DNA of 37,545 bases from Azohydromonas lata NBRC 102462 (GTDB taxonomy: Bacteria > Pseudomonadota > Gammaproteobacteria > Burkholderiales > Burkholderiaceae_C), in the NCBI RefSeq assembly GCF_001571085.1, contig NZ_BCTC01000063.1, positions 1 to 37,545 of the forward strand, written 5' to 3'. The notes under the pieces are model-generated. The model saw only the letters and a program-made list of their open reading frames with translations. It made no database searches and was not told the DNA's origin. Position numbers and translations under genes: made by a program. How positions within the stretch are numbered: position 1 is the stretch's first letter; each line of letters begins with the position of its first letter. Below are positions 1 to 8,155 of the stretch, piece by piece.

Positions 1-1
1 C

Positions 2-3000
2 TTCACCATCACGCGCCAGCACGTGGGTGCCGACGCCACCGACAACGACGCGGACGCGACCGGCTTTGCCGGCCGCTACACGCTGGCCTCCGGCGACGCG
101 GTCACGACCGTGGACGCCGGCTTCTACCGCCCCGCCAGCTATGGCGACCGCGTCTGGCTGGACCTCAACGGCAACGGCCAGCAGGACGCCGATGAAGCCG
201 GCGTGGCCGGCGTGCGCGTGACACTGCTGGACGCCACCGGCACGGCCATCGGCAGCCCGCAGCTCACCGACGCCAACGGCAACTACGCCTTCACCGGCCT
301 GGCGCCCGGCGTCTACAGCGTCAGTTTCGACCCCGCCACGCTGCCCGCCGGCTACAGCGTCTCCTCGCGCGCCACCACCTCCGGCGGCCCGGACGGCATC
401 ACCGTCCAGGCCGAGCTCGGCTCCGGCCAGGTGAACCTCAGCGGCGACCTGGGCCTCACCGGCCGCGTCGGCCTGGACATCGAGAAATACGTCCACGGCG
501 AGGTGCTGCAGCAAAGCTACGGCTTGGGCGGCGAGGGCCTCACGCCCGGCTTCTGGAAGAACCATACCGGCGACGGTGGCGCGCCCCTGAGCGGCTGGCC
601 GGAAACCGGCCTGGTGCCCACCGACAGCTTCGAAAGCCTCTTCGGCGTGGACGTCCCCGGCTCGGCTCCCACGCTGCTGCAGGCCCTGTCCACCAACGGC
701 GGCGGCGTCAGCGCGCTGCTGCGCCACGCGTCGGCCGCGCTGCTCAATGCGGCCAACCCCAACGTCGACTACTTCTACAGCCGCGAGCAGATCGTCACCC
801 TGGTCCAGCAGGCCTTCGCCAGCGGCGACTACGAAGCGGCCAAGAACCTCTTTGCCGCGCAGAACGAGTTGGGCGCCGACCTGAGCACCCCCGCCACCGC
901 CACCGGCAGCACGCTGCTGGTGTCGCCGGACGAGGACGCCGACACCCTGGCCACCGCCCCCGTCATCGCCGCCGGCGGCCAGGCCGTGTTCACCTACGAG
1001 GTCACCAACACCGGCACCGTGGCGCTCAGCGACGTGCGCGTGAGCGACGACCGCATCGCCGCCGTGAGCTTCGTCGGCGGCGACGACGACCACGACGGCC
1101 AGCTCGACGTCGGCGAGACCTGGATCTACACCGCCCACGAAACCGTGCAGGCCGGCGCCGTGGTCACCAACGTCGGCACCGCCACGGCCCGCGACGCCGT
1201 CTCCGGCCGCACCGCCAGCGACATCGACGTGGCCATCTACACCTCCACCGGGCTGAGCCAGTCCGTTGGCGACCGCGTGTGGCTGGACGCCAATGCCAAC
1301 GGCATCCAGGACGCGGGCGAGGCCGGCTTTGCCGGCGTCACCGTGCAGCTCAGGAGCGCCACCGGCACGCTGCTGCAGACCACCACCACCGACGCCGACG
1401 GCAACTACGCCTTCAACGTCGCCGCCGGCAGCTACCAGCTCGCCGTCGTGGCGCCCACCGGCTACGTGCTCAGCAGCCGCGACCTCGGCGGCAACGACGC
1501 CACCGACAGCGACTTCGACCCCGCCACCCACGCCACCACCACTGTCACCGTGGGCGCCGGCCAGCAGGTGCTGACGGTGGACGCCGGGCTGCACGTGGCC
1601 GGCACGCCGGGGCTGGACCTGGAAAAGCTCGTCCACGCCGAGTACTACAACCAGCAGGCCGGCGGCGGCGAAGGCCTCACGCCCGGCTTCTGGAAGAACC
1701 ACACCGGCGACGGCGGCGCGCCCTTGAGCGGCTGGCCGGAAACCGGCCTGTCGCCCAACGCCAGCTTCGAGGCGCTGTTCGGCGTGGACGTGCCGGGCAG
1801 CGCGCCCACGCTGGTGGACGCGCTCGCCACCAACGGCGGTGGCGTCAATGCGCTGCTGCGCCACGCCGCCGCGGCGCTGCTCAACGCCAGCGATCCCTAC
1901 ATCGATTACCTCTACAGCCGCGAGCAGGTCGTGAGCCTGGTGCGCCAGGCCTTTGCCAGCGGCGACTACGAGACGGCCAAGAACCTCTTCGCCACGCAAA
2001 ACGAGTTGGGCGCGGACCTCGCCACGCCGGCCGGCAGCGTCTCCACCCTGGTCGTCACCGCGGACGTGGACGCCGACACCGCCGCCGGCGCGCTGGTCAT
2101 CCCCGCGGCCGGCACGGCCCTCTACACCTACGTGCTCACCAACACCGGCAACGTGGCGTTGAGCACCGTCAGCGTGAGCGACGACCGCCTCGGCGGCATC
2201 ACCTTCGTGGGCGGCGACACCGACCGCGACGGCCAGCTCGACGTGGGCGAGACCTGGACCTACACCGCCCGCGAGGCCGTGGCCGCCGGCGCCACGCTCT
2301 CCAGCACCGGCACGGCCAGCGGCCGCGACGCCGCCGACAAGGTGGTGAGCGACAGCGACGCCGCCCACGTCAGCTCCAGCGCCCTGGTGCAGACCCTGGG
2401 CGACAAGGTCTGGCTGGACGCCAACGGCAACGGCGTGCAGGACACGGGCGAGGCCGGCGTCACCGGCGTGACCGTGAAGCTGATGGATGCCACCGGCAGC
2501 ACCGTGCTCGCCACCACGACCACCACCACCGGCGGCGCCTACGCCTTCAACGGGCTGGCGCCCGGCGACTACCGCGTGCAGGTGGTGCGGCCCAGCGGCT
2601 ACCAGGCCTTCACGCGCGCCGACCAGGGGACGAACGACTTGGCCGACTCGGACGTGGACGCCAACGGCCTGTCCGGCGTCGTCCACCTGAGCTCCGGCAC
2701 GGCCAACGCCGGCGTGGACGCCGGCTTCGCGCCCAACACCGTGACGCTGACCTACAGCTTCGACGGCAACACCGCCGTGGACGGCACCGACGGCAACACC
2801 CGCAGCTACAGCGTGGGCGGCGTCAGCGTGACCGCCAGCGCCTTCAGCCGCGATGCGGGCGGCACCTGGAGCAAGGCCTACCTCGGTGCCTACACCGGCG
2901 GCCTGGGCGTGACCGACGCCAGCGAAAACGGCTCCGGCGCCACCCACACCCTAGACAACGTGGGCCGCCTGAACTTCGTGGTGCTGCAGTTCTCGCAGAA

Positions 3001-3889
3001 CGTGGTGGTGGACAAGGCCTACCTCGGCTACGTCTACGGCGACAGCGACCTCACGGCCTGGATAGGCAGCAGCGCCACCACGCTGACCAGCCTGAGCAGC
3101 TCGGTGCTGGGCGGCATGGCCAGCGAGGCCAACGACACCATCTCCACGACCACGCGCTGGGCCGACCTCAACGCCGGCGCGCGCGAAGGCAACGTGCTGG
3201 TCATCGCCGCCAGCGTCACCGACACCAAGCCGGACGACTACTTCAAGCTCGGCCAGCTCGTGGTCAGCACCAAGTCCACCACCATCACGCCGCTGGCGCT
3301 GGACCTGGACGGCGACGGCGTGGAAACGGTGGCCCGCGCCGACTCGGCCGGCAGCTTCGACCTGTTGGGCAACGGCCACGCGGTGGCCTCCGGCTGGATC
3401 GCGGCCGACGACGCGCTGCTGGCGATGGACGTGAACGGCAACGGCCGCATCGACGACATCCATGAGCTCTTCGGCGGCACGGGCGACGGCGCCGGCTTCA
3501 CCCGTCTGGCCGCGCTGGACGGCAACGGCGACGGTTTCATCGACGCCCGCGATGCGCACTTCGGCGAGCTGCTGGCCTGGCGCGACCTCAACGGCGACCA
3601 TCAGAGCAGCGCCGATGAGCTGATGACGCTGTCCGAGGCCGGCATCGCCAGCCTGTCCGTGGGCTTCAGCGTGCAGGCCTTCTACGACGCGCAGGGCAAT
3701 CTGCACCAGGAGCACGGCGTGGCCACCCGCGCCGACGGCAGCTCACTGCAGGTGACGGACGTGCACTTCGACACCGGCCTGGGCTCGGTGGCCGCGGCGC
3801 CGGCCGCCGTGGAAGAGGGCGGCGACCTGCTGTCGCTGCTGGGCACCACGCTGCACACGAGCGCGGCGCTGCACGCGCTGGCGGTGTGA
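2..3889 (+). CDS. Large secreted repeat protein, 5' end outside window (SdrD/Cna-B modules, GFWKNH modules, Ca-binding C-terminus)
   Basis: The frame is open from the first base, so the gene starts upstream; an internal GTG at 23 is not a credible start. The visible part begins at the end of one SdrD/Cna-B-like module (ends in VDAGFY), followed by three further modules opening with GDRVWLD or GDKVWLD at about 143, 1268 and 2399. Two modules with the motif GLTPGFWKNH (near 540 and 1677) are each followed by a domain containing VTNTG or LTNTG and DVGETW, of the DUF11/conserved-repeat type. From about 3290 come DLDGDGVET, DVNGNGRIDD and DGNGDGFIDARD, which are EF-hand/RTX-type calcium loops. There is no LPXTG motif and no membrane anchor at the C-terminus. 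A type I-secreted surface adhesin is the best inference; substrate or partner cannot be read. A terminator follows the stop. Confidence 0.85.
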   Translation, partial: FTITRQHVGADATDNDADATGFAGRYTLASGDAVTTVDAGFYRPASYGDRVWLDLNGNGQQDADEAGVAGVRVTLLDATGTAIGSPQLTDANGNYAFTGLAPGVYSVSFDPATLPAGYSVSSRATTSGGPDGITVQAELGSGQVNLSGDLGLTGRVGLDIEKYVHGEVLQQSYGLGGEGLTPGFWKNHTGDGGAPLSGWPETGLVPTDSFESLFGVDVPGSAPTLLQALSTNGGGVSALLRHASAALLNAANPNVDYFYSREQIVTLVQQAFASGDYEAAKNLFAAQNELGADLSTPATATGSTLLVSPDEDADTLATAPVIAAGGQAVFTYEVTNTGTVALSDVRVSDDRIAAVSFVGGDDDHDGQLDVGETWIYTAHETVQAGAVVTNVGTATARDAVSGRTASDIDVAIYTSTGLSQSVGDRVWLDANANGIQDAGEAGFAGVTVQLRSATGTLLQTTTTDADGNYAFNVAAGSYQLAVVAPTGYVLSSRDLGGNDATDSDFDPATHATTTVTVGAGQQVLTVDAGLHVAGTPGLDLEKLVHAEYYNQQAGGGEGLTPGFWKNHTGDGGAPLSGWPETGLSPNASFEALFGVDVPGSAPTLVDALATNGGGVNALLRHAAAALLNASDPYIDYLYSREQVVSLVRQAFASGDYETAKNLFATQNELGADLATPAGSVSTLVVTADVDADTAAGALVIPAAGTALYTYVLTNTGNVALSTVSVSDDRLGGITFVGGDTDRDGQLDVGETWTYTAREAVAAGATLSSTGTASGRDAADKVVSDSDAAHVSSSALVQTLGDKVWLDANGNGVQDTGEAGVTGVTVKLMDATGSTVLATTTTTTGGAYAFNGLAPGDYRVQVVRPSGYQAFTRADQGTNDLADSDVDANGLSGVVHLSSGTANAGVDAGFAPNTVTLTYSFDGNTAVDGTDGNTRSYSVGGVSVTASAFSRDAGGTWSKAYLGAYTGGLGVTDASENGSGATHTLDNVGRLNFVVLQFSQNVVVDKAYLGYVYGDSDLTAWIGSSATTLTSLSSSVLGGMASEANDTISTTTRWADLNAGAREGNVLVIAASVTDTKPDDYFKLGQLVVSTKSTTITPLALDLDGDGVETVARADSAGSFDLLGNGHAVASGWIAADDALLAMDVNGNGRIDDIHELFGGTGDGAGFTRLAALDGNGDGFIDARDAHFGELLAWRDLNGDHQSSADELMTLSEAGIASLSVGFSVQAFYDAQGNLHQEHGVATRADGSSLQVTDVHFDTGLGSVAAAPAAVEEGGDLLSLLGTTLHTSAALHALAV
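470..2746 (+). repeat. Two-copy internal tandem repeat of about 1.14 kb in the adhesin gene
   Basis: Unit one starts at 470 (GLDIEKYVH) and unit two at 1610 (GLDLEKLVH). Each unit holds a GFWKNH module, a conserved-repeat domain and an SdrD-like module. The GFWKNH motifs lie 1137 bases (379 codons) apart and DNA identity is high around them, for example in the GGAPLSGWPETGL stretch. This points to duplication of a whole multidomain unit. Confidence 0.85.
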
Positions 3890-3899
3890 GCAGAAGACG

Positions 3900-3936
3900 A
3901 ATCCCGGTGGCCCTGTGGCCGCCGGGATTGTTTCGC
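3900..3936 (+). terminator. Rho-independent terminator after the adhesin gene
   Basis: A 13-bp stem (3900-3912 with 3917-3929, one G-T pair) has a CTGT loop and is followed by TGTTTCG. It starts 11 bases after the stop codon. Confidence 0.75.
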
Positions 3937-3992
3937 TGCATCAGACGTTCAAGCCCGCTTGCTGGAGTCAAGCGGGCCGAAGGAAAAGACGT

Positions 3993-4118
3993 CGTCATGC
4001 CCGCGAAAGCGGCCATCCACGAATGCCGAGGTGTGGCCTTTGAACGGCGGCGCCCGGATGTGGCGTTGGCGCGCCGGCATTTCGGCCGGCGTGGATGCCC
4101 GCTTTTGCGGGCATGACG
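3993..4118. repeat. REP/MITE-like intergenic inverted repeat
   Basis: The 29-base arms at 3993-4021 and 4090-4118 are near-perfect reverse complements; each contains GTCATGCCCGC and the end of a GGATG or CATCC block. The 68 bases between them include a smaller palindrome around GCCGGC. Elements with this CATGCCCGC signature are common between genes in betaproteobacteria. No coding content is evident. With the flanking terminators it fills the 3890-4209 gap between convergent genes. Confidence 0.7.
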
Positions 4119-4147
4119 GGTGGGGGTGCGAAACGCCCTTGAAACGC

Positions 4148-4177
4148 AAAAGGCGGCCCGCGGGCCGCCTTTCTTTT
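4148..4177 (-). terminator. Terminator after mltD, possibly bidirectional
   Basis: A perfect 12-bp palindrome (4148-4171, AAAGGCGGCCCG and its complement) lies 39 bases downstream of the mltD stop. It is T-rich on both sides (TTTTGCGTTT on the minus strand, CTTTTC on the plus strand), so it could stop transcripts from either direction. Confidence 0.75.
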
Positions 4178-4209
4178 CATCTCCGGCGCGCCAGCGCGCC
4201 GTGCGCGCT

Positions 4210-5967
4210 TCAGCGCCGCGAGGTGCTCTCGCGCGCCTCGGCCACCTTCACGTTGCCGGCGCTGCGGCCGGCTGCGCCGCGCGGGGCGGGCGTGGGGGCG
4301 GCGGGGCGGGCGGCCGCCACGCGCTTGGCCGGCTCGCTGCGGCTGGCCACGGCACGCTTCTGCGGCGTCGCCGCGCGCGCCACGCTGCGCTGCTCGGCCG
4401 GCTCGGCCTTGACACGGCCCTTGGCCGCCACCTTGGCCACCGGTTCGGGCTCGGGCTCCGAGTTCATCGCCACCTGCGCCGCCTTGGCCTGCAGGTACAT
4501 CACCACGGGCGCCCCCGGGCCGAAGCGGCTGCCAGCGGACACCTTGTTCCAGGCCGAGAGCTGTGCCACGGTCGTGTGCGTGCGGCGCGCCACGGCGGCC
4601 ACGGTTTCACCCCGGCGCGCGGCCTTGATCACCACGCGCTGCAGCGGCGGCACGTCCGGCGCCAGCGCGATGGAGGCGTTGTCGGCAATGTGCTCGGCCA
4701 CGTCGCGCGCCACCTGCTCGGTGCGCGGGACGATGAGCGTGGAGCCCGCCTTCACCAGCATGCGCAGCGGGATGCGGTTGACGTCGCGCAGCGTGCTCTC
4801 AGGCACGTCCAGCTCCTTGGCCACGTCGGCCGGGCGCATGGTGCGCGGCACCACCCAGGCCGTCCAGCTCGCGAGCTGGCCGCGGTAGCGCGAGAGGTTG
4901 CTCACGAAGGTGCTGGCGTTGTCGTAGGGCAGCAGCACCTGCGGCGTGCCCGCGGCCAGGATCACCGGCTGGTTCATCTGCGGGTTGAGCTGCTTGAACT
5001 CCTCCAGCGACAGCCCGGCGAGCTTGGCGGCCAGCGCCACGTCGATGTCGCGCTCGATGGGCACGCCCAGGAAGTACGGGTGGTTCTTCAGGTCAGGCAG
5101 CGCCAGCGCGAAGGCATCGGGCTTGATCACGATGTTCTTCACCGCCTGCAGCTTGGGCACGTAGTAGCGCGTCTCCTCGGGCATGCGCAGGTTCTCGAAA
5201 TCCGTCGGCAGCCCGGCCTTGGCATTGCGCGCCACGGCGCGCTGCACGTTGCCCTCGCCCCAGTTGTAGGCCGCCAGCGCCAGGTGCCAGTCGCCGAACA
5301 TGCCGTACAGCCGCGTGAGGTAGTCCAGCGCGGCGCGGGTGGAGGCCAGCACGTCGCGGCGGTCGTCGCGGAACATGTTCTGGCGCAGCTCGAAGTCGCG
5401 CCCCGTGGCCGGCATGAACTGCCACATGCCCGACGCCTTGGCGGTGGACAGGGCCTGCGGGTTGAAAGCGCTTTCGATGAAGGGCAGCAGCGCCAGCTCC
5501 GTGGGCAGGCCGCGGCGCTGCACCTCTTCGACGATGTGATAGAGGTAGCGCCCGCCGCGCTCGGTCATGCGCTGCACGTAGTCCGGGCGCTGCGAGTACC
5601 ACTGCTCGGCGCGGCGCACGTAGTCGTTGTCCAGGTCCGGCACGGTGAAGCCGGAGCGCACGCGCGACCACAGGTCCACGTGCGCGTTGCCCGCGTTGAG
5701 GTCCACCGACTCGTCTGGGCGCAGCGGGTCCACGGGGTTGGCCACCGGCGTCTGCGCCACGCTCGCCATCGCGGGTGCGGCGGGCGTGACGGCGACGTCG
5801 GGGGCCATGGACGGTTTCACCGGCGGCGCCTTGGCCACGTCGGCCGCCGTGACGGGTCCGGTGGCTTGCGGGCCCGGCGCGGTGGCGCAGGCGCTCAGCG
5901 CCGCCGCGGCGGCCAGGGAGAGCAGGCTTCGCCAGAACGGCGGCAGAGGGGACGCGATTTTTTTCAT
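4210..5967 (-). CDS. mltD: Membrane-bound lytic murein transglycosylase D
   Basis: Lipoprotein lytic transglycosylase that cleaves the MurNAc-GlcNAc bond of peptidoglycan in the periplasm, anchored to the outer membrane. At 585 aa, the N-terminus is a signal peptide ending in a lipobox, LSAC, with the modified Cys at 27. The SLT domain (about 140-245) contains the catalytic Glu in PFIESAFNP (about E165), then SGMWQFMPATG and AYNWGEGN, the family signature. Two LysM peptidoglycan-binding repeats follow (about 350-400 and 425-470), then a basic Ala/Pro-rich tail. An ATG six codons upstream is possible, but the ATG at 5967 forms an ATGA overlap with the gloB stop and leaves a normal signal peptide, so I prefer it. 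Translation is probably coupled to gloB, the same order as in many proteobacteria. Confidence 0.93.
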   Translation of the reverse strand: MKKIASPLPPFWRSLLSLAAAAALSACATAPGPQATGPVTAADVAKAPPVKPSMAPDVAVTPAAPAMASVAQTPVANPVDPLRPDESVDLNAGNAHVDLWSRVRSGFTVPDLDNDYVRRAEQWYSQRPDYVQRMTERGGRYLYHIVEEVQRRGLPTELALLPFIESAFNPQALSTAKASGMWQFMPATGRDFELRQNMFRDDRRDVLASTRAALDYLTRLYGMFGDWHLALAAYNWGEGNVQRAVARNAKAGLPTDFENLRMPEETRYYVPKLQAVKNIVIKPDAFALALPDLKNHPYFLGVPIERDIDVALAAKLAGLSLEEFKQLNPQMNQPVILAAGTPQVLLPYDNASTFVSNLSRYRGQLASWTAWVVPRTMRPADVAKELDVPESTLRDVNRIPLRMLVKAGSTLIVPRTEQVARDVAEHIADNASIALAPDVPPLQRVVIKAARRGETVAAVARRTHTTVAQLSAWNKVSAGSRFGPGAPVVMYLQAKAAQVAMNSEPEPEPVAKVAAKGRVKAEPAEQRSVARAATPQKRAVASRSEPAKRVAAARPAAPTPAPRGAAGRSAGNVKVAEARESTSRR

Positions 5968-6737
5968 TGGAAACCGTTCTTCCATTCACGCAGCGCCGCG
6001 AGCACCGCCACGTCGCCAAGCGCCCCAGGGTTGCGCTCTTGGGCGGCGCGGACGACGTCCGGCTGCGACGTGCGCAAAAAGGGGTTGATCTGCTTCTCCA
6101 GCCCAATGCTGGAGGGCAGGGTGATGCCGCCGTGTGCGCGCTGGTTCTCGCACCACGCGCGGTGCTGCGCGAGGGTGCTGTTGTGCGGCTCCACGGCGGC
6201 GGCAAAACGCAAGTTGGACAGGGTGTACTCGTGTGCGCAGCACACACGGGTGTCGGCCGGTAACGCGGCCAGGGCGGAAAGCGACGACAGCATCTGTGCC
6301 GGCGTGCCTTCGAAAAGCCGCCCGCAGCCACCGGAAAACAGCGTGTCGCCGCAAAACAGCACGGGCGTGCCCTGCGGCCCGGCGGGCAGGAAATAGGCGA
6401 TGTGGCCGGCGGTGTGGCCGGGCACGTCGATGACCTGGAAGCGCAGGCCCAGCAGCTCGGCCGTGTCGCCGCCGTTCAAGGGCGTGCAGGGCTGCGGGAT
6501 GCTCTCGCGCGCCGGGCCGAACACGGGGCCCTGCAGCAGCGGCCGCAGCGCATCCACGCCCCCGACGTGATCGCCGTGGTGGTGGGTCACTAGAATGCCC
6601 GCGAGCTTGAGCCCGTGGGCCTGCAGCGCCGCTTGCACAGGTTCAGCTTCGCCGGGGTCGACGACCAGTGCCTGTTTGCCGTCGTGCAGCATCCAGATGT
6701 AGTTGTCGGTGAAGGCGGGCAGGGCGAGCAATTGCAT
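5964..6737 (-). CDS. gloB: Hydroxyacylglutathione hydrolase (glyoxalase II)
   Basis: Cytosolic glyoxalase II, which hydrolyses S-D-lactoylglutathione to D-lactate and glutathione in methylglyoxal detoxification. At 257 aa it has the usual family length. The metallo-beta-lactamase motif THHHGDH (residues 51-57) gives metal ligands H52, H54, D56 and H57. Further ligands lie in VPGHTAGH, in FCGDTLFSGGCGRLFEG and in CCAHEYT. The C-terminal part carries the glyoxalase II substrate-binding residues. The start ATG follows a short 60-base divergent region shared with the methyltransferase gene on the other strand. The stop overlaps the mltD start by four bases. Confidence 0.95.
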   Translation of the reverse strand: MQLLALPAFTDNYIWMLHDGKQALVVDPGEAEPVQAALQAHGLKLAGILVTHHHGDHVGGVDALRPLLQGPVFGPARESIPQPCTPLNGGDTAELLGLRFQVIDVPGHTAGHIAYFLPAGPQGTPVLFCGDTLFSGGCGRLFEGTPAQMLSSLSALAALPADTRVCCAHEYTLSNLRFAAAVEPHNSTLAQHRAWCENQRAHGGITLPSSIGLEKQINPFLRTSQPDVVRAAQERNPGALGDVAVLAALREWKNGFQ

Positions 6738-6797
6738 GGCGCGCGGATTATAGGAAGGCCCCCAAGTGAAAACCCTGTGCCGGCGCAGACGATCGTC

Positions 6798-7631
6798 ATG
6801 GACGACCAGCGCCTGACTCCTTTGGCCTCGCGCGCGCAGTCACGCCACGACGCCTTGAGGCGCTGGCTGACCACGCCCCCGGGGCGCTACTTGCTGGCCT
6901 GGGAGCAGCAATGCATGGACCAGGCGGTGCCGGATCTCTTCGGTTTCCACGCCCTGCAGTTGGGCCTGCCGGAGCTGGACGCGCTGCGCATGAACCGCAT
7001 GCCGCACCGCTGGTGCGCCAGCGACGAGCCGCCGTCCGACGGCCCAACCCACCTGGGCATGAGCCTGCGCGCGGCCGTCATCGGCCTGCACTGCGAGGCC
7101 GACGCACTGCCCTTTGCCAACGCCAGCCTGGACCTCGTGGTGCTGCCGCACACGCTGGAGCTGGCCGCCGACCCGCACCGCACGCTGCGCGAGGTGGAGC
7201 GGGTGCTGATGCCGGAGGGGCGCGTGGTCATCCTGGGCTTCAACCCGCTGAGCCTGTGGGGCATGCGCCAGCGCGTTGGGCTGTGGCGGCGGCGGCTGGG
7301 TTCGCGCGGGCCGCTGTTTTTGCCGCAAGCGGGCGAGACGATTGGTTATTGGCGGCTGCGCGACTGGCTGCGGCTGCTGAGTTTCGAGGTGGAGGCGGGG
7401 CGCTTCGGCTGCTTTTCGCCGCCGCTGAGGAGGTATCGCTGGCTGCAGCGCTTCGCCTGGATGGAAGACCGGGGCGACCGCTGGTGGCCGGTGTTTGGCG
7501 CCGTGTACTTGCTGGTGGCCGTCAAGCGCGTGCGCGGCATGCGGTTGGTGGGACTGGCGCGGCGCGAGCGCGTGAAGGCCAGCAAGGCCACGGCCGTGGT
7601 GGCCAACAAGGAAGGACTGGAAGTTGAGTGA
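6798..7631 (+). CDS. YafS-like class I SAM-dependent methyltransferase
   Basis: 277 aa, read from the ATG at 6798 (MDDQRLTPL). The core shows motifs of the Methyltransf_11 type: [19 protein letters not shown], then [21 protein letters not shown]. The glycine-rich SAM motif I is weak in this protein, as in E. coli YafS, so substrate and even activity are uncertain. Context supports the family: YafS sits between gloB and rnhA in many proteobacteria and does so here. The gene is divergent from gloB, and its last codons overlap the proposed rnhA start, so the two are probably co-transcribed and coupled. The open frame continues upstream of 6798 into gloB, but there is no better start. Confidence 0.85.
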   Translation: MDDQRLTPLASRAQSRHDALRRWLTTPPGRYLLAWEQQCMDQAVPDLFGFHALQLGLPELDALRMNRMPHRWCASDEPPSDGPTHLGMSLRAAVIGLHCEADALPFANASLDLVVLPHTLELAADPHRTLREVERVLMPEGRVVILGFNPLSLWGMRQRVGLWRRRLGSRGPLFLPQAGETIGYWRLRDWLRLLSFEVEAGRFGCFSPPLRRYRWLQRFAWMEDRGDRWWPVFGAVYLLVAVKRVRGMRLVGLARRERVKASKATAVVANKEGLEVE

Positions 7632-8130
7632 TTCGAGTGCAGCGGCCGCAGGCCGTGAGGGCGGCGCGGCCGCCACGGCGCAAGTGGCGGCACCGGCCGC
7701 GGTGACCGTCTACACGGACGGCGCCTGCAAGGGCAACCCCGGCCCCGGCGGCTGGGGCGCGTGGCTGCGCAGCGGCACGCATGAAAAGGAGCTGTGGGGC
7801 GGCGAGCGGCTGACCACCAACAACCGCATGGAGCTCACCGCGGTGATCGAGGCGCTGTCGGTGCTGAAAAAGCGCTGCAGCGTGGACATCCACACCGACA
7901 GCGAGTACGTGCGCAACGGCATCACCACCTGGATTCACAACTGGAAGAAGCGCGGCTGGACCACGGCCGACAAGAAGCCGGTGAAGAACGTGGAGCTGTG
8001 GCAGCGCCTGGACGAGCAGGCCCAGCGCCACGACGTGCGCTGGCACTGGGTCAAGGGCCACTCCGGCGACCCGGGCAACGAGCGCGCCGACCAGCTCGCC
8101 AACCGCGGGACGGCGGAAGTGATGCGCTGA
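7624..8130 (+). CDS. rnhA: Ribonuclease HI
   Basis: Degrades the RNA strand of RNA-DNA hybrids (Okazaki primers, R-loops) in the cytoplasm. The catalytic residues are all present: D32 in [17 protein letters not shown]70 in [10 protein letters not shown]92 in HTDSEYV and D156 in NERADQLAN, plus H146 in KGHSGDP. Each lies exactly 22 positions after its E. coli counterpart, so the core is collinear and the protein has an Ala-rich N-terminal extension. The start is a TTG at 7624, overlapping the upstream methyltransferase stop, with a GGAAGGA-type ribosome site just before it. A GTG at 7702 would give a near-minimal protein and cannot be excluded. The usual neighbour dnaQ does not follow. Confidence 0.93.
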   Translation: MSDSSAAAAGREGGAAATAQVAAPAAVTVYTDGACKGNPGPGGWGAWLRSGTHEKELWGGERLTTNNRMELTAVIEALSVLKKRCSVDIHTDSEYVRNGITTWIHNWKKRGWTTADKKPVKNVELWQRLDEQAQRHDVRWHWVKGHSGDPGNERADQLANRGTAEVMR

Positions 8131-8155
8131 AGCCCCGGCCGCACCCCCAGCGCCC

